A stretch of 64,000 bases of DNA, from the NCBI GenBank assembly GCA_004369045.1, contig ML213508.1, positions 110,330 to 174,329 of the forward strand. Reading direction: 5' to 3'. Source of the stretch: Heliocybe sulcata. Its lineage: Eukaryota; Basidiomycota; Agaricomycetes; Gloeophyllales; Gloeophyllaceae. Both the position numbers and the translations under genes were made by a program. Shown here piece after piece: positions 47,588 through 56,729 of this stretch. Numbering within the stretch: the stretch's first letter is position 1; each line of letters opens with the position of its first letter. Below the pieces are notes generated by a model. That model made no database searches. It was not told the origin of the DNA and worked only from the letters and a program-made list of their open reading frames with translations.

Positions 47588-50208
47588 ATGAAGTCGCCTT
47601 CGCTACCCCCAACTGAAATTGCTCCCTCGCCTCCTCCTGAAACGCCGGCAACATCCTCTGCTTCACTGTACGACGATGGAACCTCCGTCGCATCCCATGG
47701 GCTGTCGCGCCCCGTAACTCCCATCTGCCCCGATGCTGGAACCGGCGATCCTCCCGCCACACCGGCCAACAATACAACCGTACAACACGATTGGAATACT
47801 CCTCATTCTCAACTTCACGACCGCCCGTCCATCGCTCGCCAACACGCGTCGCAGAAGGGCCATCCTGAAACCTTGCGAATAGAGGCCGGTTCAGAACTCG
47901 CTCAAAAGCTAGTAGGAACGGTACCCATTAACGAGTTTCTTACCCTTGCCTTTCCGCAACAACGTCACGATGGTATCTTGTCCCGTGCATATGAGGATGC
48001 TTCGGCCCAGGCGAAGGAGGATGTTTTGGCGCTCTTGAAGGAGGTTCCCACAGGTGATGGCGTGGAGAAACTTATGTACGAGTCACTAGTACGTTGGCCA
48101 TCCCGGAGAACATAGTACTTCTTACTGACACGACCTCTACTTGAGATAAAAGCCATGACCGCCATATGCGAAGCCCTTTGGCCTGGACAGTCCAGCCTTT
48201 ACGTCAAGGACAGCAGTTCTGAATCTTCAGAGGACGGAGGCAGCCCCGACTTGACCTTCTATTCCGACAATCAGGATAATCGCACGGACGCTTGGGAATG
48301 CGGTCTAGGCTTCGTAGAAGTCAAGCCCACGGACGCGCAGGACCCATTGTACGTTGACGAGCAAGATTGCTCCAAGCCTTTGCGTATACATCTTAAACAA
48401 ATCGACGTGTGGAATCAGATCCAGGACTACGCTACGCGTGCCTACCACAGGCGCTCTCGCTGTTTCCAAGTTGCAATCGGAATCTTCGGCAACTACGCTC
48501 GGTTTTTTCGTTGGGACCACTCACTCGGAATGGTATCGAGAGCCTTCGATTACAAGAAGGAGCCCGAGTTCCTTTGGCAGTTTATTGCCGCCTTCGGATC
48601 CCCCGCCCATCATGGTCATGGGCTCGACCCGACTGTGGGAGACTATGTGGAAGTCAAGCGCCTGGCTGTACCAGATCTAAAGGAAAAGTACGTGAACGCC
48701 AGGAAGAACCGTTTACTTAGCTCGAAGGTCTCCGGACTTTCCGACGCAGACCTTCTGAGGCAGAGTAGCGTTATTACAATCCCATCCCGCTCTCGCGACA
48801 TACAAGAGAAGTATATAACGATCGGACCTCCACTCTTCGCATCTAAGGCCATCCTTGGACGTGGTACGCGTGCTTGGCTGGCTGTTCCCGTCCCAGGCAC
48901 TGTCGACAATCCAGAGAGAAGCAATGAGGACCATTTTGTAATTATCAAGGACTCCTGGAGAGAACTATCTCGAGCTAAGGAAGGCGATATATACAAGGCC
49001 ATCTACGGAGATGCGGACAAGGTGTTCGGCGTGGCAAGGATCCGATGTGATCTCGACCTCTATGACCCTGCTGTCAGCTCTGATGGGGAAAATACCATGC
49101 ACCGCACCATTGCCGAATGGATTTCTCAACAGTACGGCCGGCACTTCTCTCGTCGTATACACCATCGAAGCGTCCTGGACTCTGTTGGCATTGACCTTAG
49201 TCGCTTCGAGAGTACTCGGGAGCTGATGGAGGCTATTCGTGATGGAGTCAAAGGTGAGTTATTGCTACGCATGGTTTAACACGCACATTGACCACATTAT
49301 TCAGGTCATAGGAATATGTCGAACAACAAAGTCCTCCATAGGGACATCAGTGCGAAGAACGTGATGATTAGCGCGTACCCGGAAAAGGAGAGTATGGCCA
49401 AAGGTTTCCTAATTGACATGGATTACGCCACTGTGACCGGGGATGGGGAGTGCGAGGATGACTTGAGAGAAATCACGGTGAGATCAGTAGCTGCCTCTCT
49501 CAGAACCGTAAGGCTGAAGCTACTGCCCAGGGGACCACCGCCTTCTTGTCCATGGCACGTGTTCAAGGCACGATGAATAGCCAGATGGCCCCGCACGCCA
49601 TTTGGAATGACCTCGAGTCGTTCTTCTGGGTCACTGTCTATATTGTCGTGCGCCACACCGACACTGAGAAGACCATGCCCGCGGGCAGGATCGTCCAGAT
49701 CTTTGACTCAGGAGATGTCGACAAACGGATGCGATATGTGCGACGGGATATTGCCGCTACCAAAGTGAAAGGTCATATACCTCTCGCTCGATGCCTCCAG
49801 GCCCTTGCAAAACTCGTTGCTTCCCACTACGCCTTGGAAGACCTCGATCCGGATGTCCGGGCTGATGTCGCAGAGCGGCACGCTGGAAAATACTTCCTCT
49901 TGAAGGAACATCAAGTATTCATCGACACCGTACAGAAGGAGCTTGATTCGGAAGACTGGCCCCGGCCCGCCAATGACTTCAAGGCCCGCTCATTCGCTAT
50001 GGGGTTAGCTCCGGCTAGAACCGCGCGAGAGGAGACTATAAAGACGTTGAAGGAGAGCATTGAATCTACCAGGGAAAGTAAGCGAAAGCGAGAAGCTGAA
50101 GCTGAAGAAGAGGAGACAGCGCCGAAACGCGCTCGCCAAGAGACGGAGGCGTCCCAAGGCGCTGAAGTGCTGCCCCACGCAGGGAGCATTTTCGATATAT
50201 TGATTTAA
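47588..50208 (+). CDS. FunK1 protein kinase with PD-(D/E)XK-like N-terminal half, copy F
   Basis: Four exons, 47588-48088, 48146-49253, 49305-49477 and 49531-50208, giving 819 residues. The last two exons have the same lengths as in copy C. It carries SPDLTFY, GFVEVK, QIQDY and RFFRWDHS in the N-terminal half, then LGRGTRAWLA, VIIK, VLHRDISAKNVMIS, GFLIDMDYA and DLESFFWVTVYIVVRHTDT. The bipartite nuclear signal is KRKREAE then PKRARQE. It stands in tandem with copy G, 440 bp apart, and the two share the HTDT form of the C-lobe motif with fragment E. All motifs are intact. Confidence 0.9.
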
Positions 50209-50429
50209 GTATACCTCTGTACGACTCTGGTACTAACTCTTCAGTGTGACCGCTCTGCCTAACTTACTCACTTAATACGGATGTACACTATTTACCCCCG
50301 GCTAGGCCGTTGCGGATGAATTGCAGACATATTTATTATTCATGTCCGGCTCATGTGTAGCCTCTTCTCATCCACCGATCTAGCTTGGCATGTGTTGTCT
50401 CTCCCGTTTCCTGGAGCCCGTGCCGTAAT

Positions 50430-50650
50430 TGAAGCGCCGATTAGAAAGGGGAGCACGTGATGCAAGGACGCACGCAGTGCTACGCAGTGAGGAACACGCT
50501 CCTCGGTTTGTGCCACAAGGGCACGGGGAACTACACTGATAAAGATACGTATTGATAATGACGGTTTTATATCGGACCTTCAATCCGAGTCATGCCACCG
50601 ACTTATGTTCCGTGGGTCAAGCTACTTGCCTTCTCGTCCTCACCGCTAAT
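50430..50650 (+). promoter_or_regulatory. Conserved FunK1 promoter, copy G
   Basis: AGCACGTGATGCAAG, TTTGTGCCACAAGGGCACG, GACGGTTTTATATCGGACC, CATGCCACCGACTTATGTTC and CGTGGGTCAAG occur in family order. It is the most diverged of the promoters in front of open genes, but the TATA-like block is exact. Confidence 0.65.
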
Positions 50651-53187
50651 ATGAAGTGCTCTTCGCTGTCTCCTACTGAAATCGTCTTCTCGCCTCAATT
50701 TCAAACGTCGGCCCCGTTTTCTTCCTTATTGAACGACAGTGGCAACTCCACTGCCTCCGATGAACCGTTGCTCCATAAAATTTCCACTTTCCTCGGCGCG
50801 GCTCTCGACGTCGCTCCCGGTGACCCTCGCTCGACGCCTCCTACTGATGAAAGCGCAGAACATGTATGGAAAGCACCACACTTGAAAGTACGGGACAGCC
50901 CATCCATCACTCGCCAGTACGCATTGCAGGCCGACAATATTGACAATATGCGAACCCAAGCTCGCAACGAGATCAGTGAGGTAGTGGGAACAGTCGCCGT
51001 CCTTGATTTTCTCTCCCCAACGTTTTCTGGACAACGCCACAATGGCCTTCTATCTCGTGCGTATGAGAACGCCCATGCAAACGCGAAGAGGAATGTTTCG
51101 GCACTGTTGGATAAGGTTCCAACTGGAGCAGGCGTCGAAAAAGATATGTATAAAGCAATAGTACGTGGATGGATGCGTGTCTATATCACACTACTCATTA
51201 ACATTGACCGCTATCCAAGATGGAAGCCATAACGACTATACATAAAGCCTTGCGGTCTGGACAGTCCACAATCGTCCTCGAGGACACCAGCTCTGACTTA
51301 ACACTCTACCCTGACAACAATATGAAGGACAAATGGGAGTACGGATTAGGTTTTGTGGAGGTCAAGCCCGCAGACAAACAGAACCCGTTGCATGCTGACG
51401 AGCAAGACTGCTCGAAGCCACTGCGCGTGTATCTCAGCCAAATGCAGGTGTGGAATCAGATCCAGGATTATGCTACTCGAGCATATCGTGGTCGTTCTCG
51501 GTGTTTCTCTGTTGCCATCGGTATCTTCGGCAAGTATGCTCGGTTCTTTCGCTGGGACCAGTCCCTTGCTATGGTGGCCAGAGCTTTCGACTACAAGAAG
51601 GAGCCGGAGTTTCTCTGGAAATTCGTGGTGGCATTCGGGTCTCCCGACCACTGCGGTAACGGCTTGGATCCGACTGTAGGTGATCATCTCGAGGTCGAAC
51701 GACTGGCAGTTGCTGGCTTGGAGGAGAAGTACGCCAAGGCTAGGGCGAAGCGCCTGCTCAGCTTAGAAGTGTCAGCGCTTGCGGATGATGATTTGCGCAA
51801 GCAGAGCAGCGTAATCACAATCCCATCACCGCGTAACAGTGAACAGGCGAAGTATATGTCTATCGGGCCGCCACTCTTTGTGTCTCGCGCTGTCTGGGGC
51901 GAGGGATGCGACCACTTCGTTATTATCAAGGAGTCGGGGCGCGACGAGACGCGCGCACCAGAAGGCCTCATCTACAAAGCCATTCATGGTGACACCGACC
52001 ATGTGTTCGGTGTAGCGAGAATACGGAGTGATGTGGACTTATATGACTCTGCGTTCTCTTCTGATGGGCGAAACGCGGTACACCGTACGATTGGGAAATG
52101 GGCCTTCAGGTACTTCGGGCGGAAGTTCTGTAGCCGTACTCATCACCGATGCGTTCTGGACTCGGTCGGTATCGACCTGACTAGCGAGTTGATGGAAGCT
52201 ATTCGTGACGGGGTCATGGGTGAGTGCTGAAGCGAACGTCTATACAACAACGCTAACCTATTCTACAGGGCACAGGAATATGACGAGTAGGAGCGCCCTC
52301 CATAGGGATATCAGCGCGAGCAATGTGGTGATCAGTGCTTACTCCGAAATGGAGGACGCAGCCAAAGGCTTCTTGATTGACATGGACTATGCTGCCGTGA
52401 CAGGCCAAGGTGCTTGCGACGATGAGTTGCGAGACATTACAGTGAGCTCCTCGGCGTGCATTTCCGCTGAAGATGCGAGACTGAGTTAATGGTATAGGGA
52501 ACAACAGCTTTTCTATCAATGGCACGCGCCAAAAGTATCCTCAAGAAACAAATCGCGCCTCACGCGACTTGGAACGATCTTGAGTCACTTTTCTGGGTCA
52601 CGCTCTACATTGTCGTTCGCCACACGGATACCGGGGGCACAATGCCCGTGGAGCGAATAGTCGAGATCTTCGACCGGGGGCTCATTGGTCAGAGAAAGCA
52701 ATATGTGCAAGAGGGCATTGCCGATATCGAGGTGCGGGCCCACGCCCCGCTCGTCAGATGCCTCCAAAACCTGGCGCAACTCGTCGCATCACACTACCTC
52801 TGGGATCATCTTAAACCTGCGCAAAAGGCTTGGTTTGATGAACATTTCCCAGGGGAGCACTCCCTCCTGAAGGAGCACCAAACGTTTCTGGACGCTATTG
52901 AGAAAGAGCTGAAGGAGGTGGACTGGCCAGAGCCGGATTTCGAGGCACAAGTGGTCTCTTTTCCTGCTGCTCCCCGGGATGTGCAGGATGAGGCGATAAA
53001 TTCCCTGCCACGGAGTGAACACAGTACCAGAGACAGCCAGTCTCAAAGTAAGCGGAAGACGGAAGATGAGCAGCAGACCGGAACTAAGCGTGTTCGCCGC
53101 GAAGGAGAGGCTCAGCAGGAGCCCCAAGGACGAGACGTGTCCTACGACCCTTTCGCCGACGATGAAGATCTTAGGAATGCATCCTAA
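50651..53187 (+). CDS. FunK1-like predicted pseudokinase, copy G
   Basis: Four exons, 50651-51160, 51220-52219, 52269-52441 and 52498-53187, giving 790 residues, open throughout. The nuclease-like region keeps SSDLTLY, GFVEVK and QIQDY (the Pro before the Asp is changed). In the kinase N-lobe the segment that in other copies runs from LGRGTR to ERSNE is absent: the sequence passes from SRAVWGEG straight to CDHFVIIK, so the glycine-rich loop and first strands are missing while Lys, HRD (LHRDISASNVV) and DMD remain. A few residues before ELMEAIRDG are also gone. Frame and splice sites are kept despite both losses. The tail has KRKTEDE then TKRVRRE. It may be a pseudokinase or a gene early in decay. 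Confidence 0.8.
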
Positions 53188-53361
53188 GGATGGTATGGCT
53201 TGGGCAGACTTTGCTGGATTGACGTTATTCCCGTATTTTGTATCACCTCTTGTTCTTCACTTGCGCTATATGCCGTACATGTACTCACGTATGCTAGATA
53301 ACATAAGTATCTCGTCAATGCCATTTATTGGAACCAAATCACTCCACTATAATCTTACACA

Positions 53362-54880
53362 CTAGTTGTAGTGTTTAACAACCACCCCATTAATAACCTC
53401 AACGTCCACCCCACTCCCATCCTTCTTTAGCTCGCTCTTCCCATACGCACTCGTCCTCGCCCTCCGCCACGCCTCCATCGTCGAAGCGCCGACCCGCCTC
53501 CCCTCCCTCTCCTGCATAGGGCTGAGAACCACCTCATCGTCCGGCATCGCGAAGTAAAACACCCCGAGGCGGGTGTACCCGCGCTGGGAGGGAGGCGGCT
53601 GTACGACGCGGTGCACCGTCGCTTTGTAGACGCCCCCGGAGAGGAACTCCAGTGCGTCGGCTGCGTTGATGACCTGTGTATTATATAGCAAAGGACTGGG
53701 GGGAAGGGGAGGGGGACGTACGAGGGCGTTGTCGACGTGTTTGACCCAGCGCCATGTCCCGTCTGGAGAGAGGATCTGCAGCGCTGCGACGGGCTGGCTG
53801 TAGAGGATCGTGATGCTTCCGAAATCTGTAGGCAGAAGCAATTTAGGAGGGTGTAGTATACGAGGAGGAGGATGAGGCTGCTTACCGGTATGGCCTTTTA
53901 GCCAGACGTTGTTCGTCTTCTGTTCCTCCTCTTCGGAGCGCGGGTAGCTTGGCATATCAGTCACACTTGTTTCTTGATGTGGTGTACGACGTACTACTTC
54001 ATGAATCTCACTGGAAGAGTTGGTTTCGTTGGCGCGCGCAGTGGCATGGCACGTACCGTACGTCTCGCCTTTCGCGTCAAACTTGTGTATGTCGACAAAT
54101 GCGTCTTCAGGCATATCAAGACCGACTGCGAGCAACCTGAACATTTCAATCACACAGTGCGCCGCTGACCAGGGGCGACTGCACACCTGAGAATAGGATG
54201 CAACACATTAAAATGGCAGTGCTTCGCGAACGCTTCTATCTCGGGGAGGAACGGACGCAGCGCTTGGGGGTGCTGCTTCTTCGTGATATCGCGATTAACT
54301 GGGACAGGGTGAGTCATGCCTTCCCCAGAACAGTCTCGCGGGCGTACTGTTGTAGTGCTCCAGCTGATCGTGTACGCCGTTGTCGATATGCTGCTCGCAG
54401 AGTAGATTGAGTGAAATCCTCGAAGATTAATCTGTGAAGTAAACAGACCCAGTAGCTGCGCATCTTGTATCCTTGATACGAGCCTGTCGCTTTGATATCA
54501 CCGGCATACGCCTGCTTTTCCTCGGTGCTGACGTGCTCGAAGGGGATGTTCGCGATGTCGAACATGCGTTTGGTCTTTAGAGTCGATCATCATCATCGGA
54601 ATCTCGAAAGGGTGAGGAACCCAACCTGCGAAGGCGTATACCCGTGATTGACGGCGTATAGAAAGCCGTACGTCCTCATTGCGTCCCGCGCCACAGCTGC
54701 GAGCTCTGCAGTCACAGGCTTGCTCAAGTCAATTACTGGGAGATCCGCGTAGTCCACTGTATGGGACAGTGAGCTTCCTAGCGTACATGGAGTATGCAGT
54801 GGAATTGTAGACGTACGGTGTTCTGTTGGTGGAGGGGCTGGTATATACGGTTCTACGGGGGGCAGAGTACGGGTAGGCAT
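53362..54880 (-). CDS. 2-oxoglutarate/Fe(II)-dependent dioxygenase (isopenicillin-N-synthase-like)
   Basis: Ten exons on the minus strand: 54880-54817, 54756-54626, 54574-54449, 54390-54348, 54298-54187, 54136-54057, 54010-53995 (16 nt), 53947-53886, 53825-53722 and 53673-53362, giving 349 residues. The N-terminal half-domain (LPVIDLSKP, YGFLYAVNHG) and the jelly-roll core are recognisable. Iron ligands are GHTDFG (His and Asp) and ATVHRVVQPP (distal His), and RLGVFYF supplies the Arg that usually binds 2-oxoglutarate. Family members hydroxylate or desaturate small molecules, often in secondary metabolism. The substrate is unknown and no biosynthetic cluster is visible around it. Confidence 0.88.
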
Positions 54881-56073
54881 GGTCGGGTATCTAGAGCCGC
54901 GATAGTCTGGTCGTCTTCAGATACGTGAGCAGAAGATGGAAGAGGTAGACCTGTGATATATGGGTAGTGTATTTATGGATGGGGTATCACGTCATCCTGC
55001 TTCGAATGGTGCAGGAGCTGGTCCTGTGCCACTGCGAGTTAAAGTTTCCATGTCTGTGTCGCTGGAACTCTATTATCAGAAGCGCGGCCTGGAGAGCTAG
55101 AGGATGGCGCTCGTGACAGTGGTAGGTAGTTGCTGGTCCCAGAGCGCGCTGAGGACGAGTCGTAGTATCTCGATGCACTTCATAACGCAGGGCAAATGAG
55201 ACAGGGCGCACCAGCACCGGGTACCCTACCGAAAGATGGAATCTCCAGAACCGTCGTATCAAGAAATCGCCAGACATTGATGTAAACCACACAGTCGAGA
55301 GAAGATGCATCTTGAACCTGGTTCATGTAAAACGCAGTGCCCGGAGCTCATCACGCACAGATGCCTGAGCTGTTTAAAGGCTCATGCATAGCGAGATTCG
55401 TAAGACCCAGTCAGAATCCGAGTTCAGAGTGGGAGAAAGACTGAGTAGAACATACTCTGTGTAGCGATATACATGCACGTGGCGATGCTCTCCGACGGGC
55501 CTGCAGAGACGTGGCGAAACGTGCAGAACGTGCAGAATGCACAAACGAGCTGTGGTGGCGATGAAGAATGAGTCGTGCTGTATTATACTCATATTAAACC
55601 TTACAAATCAACGAGCATAGTGAGCTTGATTTCAGTCGTTTAGAGTATACCAGTCGAACGACAATTGCAGTCAGCACTACTCCTGATGTACCACGTTCGG
55701 GGTCCTGGTCCCGGAGCTATCATCGCCGCCGTCTCCAAGACGTGCGAGGAAGTAAAGTATCCATATACGGCATGTAGGACCCTGGAGATTTATAATTACC
55801 ACGCAATTCATGGAATTTTGTGCAGATTTACCATCCCTATACATGCCACGCCTGCAACCAACTAGTGGCATGAGGCATGAGAATTGATGCGTTCACTTTC
55901 TGAAAGTAAGAATAGTGAAAGAGGATAATCGTACAAAAACTAGAATATGCGCGGCTTAATTTCCTTAGTTCTATCTCTCCAACAAGAAAAAATTCATAGC
56001 GCCTCTTTCTGCTCATACTAGCTTGAGAAAGCAGCTCATACATTACACGACGACATCCACGTGGCTCCAAAGA
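54881..56073. other. Intergenic, possible left flank of a CACTA element
   Basis: About 1.2 kb without a supported gene. CACTACTCC at 55675 could be the left terminus of the DNA transposon whose genes follow, but CACTA is a short motif and the partner end is outside the window. Confidence 0.3.
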
Positions 56074-56181
56074 GGACTCACTCTGCAGTGTCTGCACCAA
56101 TTCTGGACTCATTCTGCAGTGTCTGCACGGGCTCTGGACTCATTCTGCAGTGTTCTGCACGGCTCTGGACTCATTCTGAAG
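56074..56181. repeat. 31-bp tandem repeat, about 3.5 units
   Basis: Units at 56074-56104, 56105-56135, 56136-56166 and a partial 56167-56181, each starting GGACTCA(C/T)TCTGCAGTG. Units differ by a few bases. Subterminal repeats are usual in CACTA elements, so this may belong to the transposon end. Confidence 0.75.
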
Positions 56182-56729
56182 CATTACCAAATTTTGAGCC
56201 GCTGGCACACATTCTGCAAAGTGCAAATGCAGCGGCAGGTTCAAGTCGATCAGACCTCGATCACATCCGCGGTCAACACTGTGTTCCAGACTCACCTATT
56301 TGCCACCCGAGCAGCCCATATATGGTCGGCTATTCGGGGAAGGCCGAGCAGGTCAGGCTTTACTACAAAGTCTGAGCTACTCGGGGGACGACCACGCGAG
56401 CTATTTGGGGGACAAGCACGCGAGCTGATCAGATTGTAACCATTTCTGACCTGATAAGATGGTCAATCATCTAGCCGTTCTGATTAGATAAGATAGTCGA
56501 TCATTAACCTCTTCAGAACAAATGACATACTCGGATGCATCCACTGTCAAGCAATTGAGAATCCCTCTTGCACGCATACGTAGGCTTCAACCCGAAACGG
56601 ATAAATCCATGCAAAAAGAAATACAGCCCGGGATCTAGACGCGTCCTTATAATCCCACATCACGCAAAAGACCCACTCATTCCTTTTCTCCCCTCCTCCC
56701 CCTCACCGCCTCCACGCACCCCACTCCCA
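56182..56729. other. Leader region of the 850-residue gene
   Basis: About 550 bp between the tandem repeat and the ATG at 56730. It holds shorter imperfect repeats: CGGGGGACGACCACGCGAGC against TGGGGGACAAGCACGCGAGC near 56380-56426, and GATAAGATGGTC against GATAAGATAGTC near 56454-56498. No ORF of note. Confidence 0.45.
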
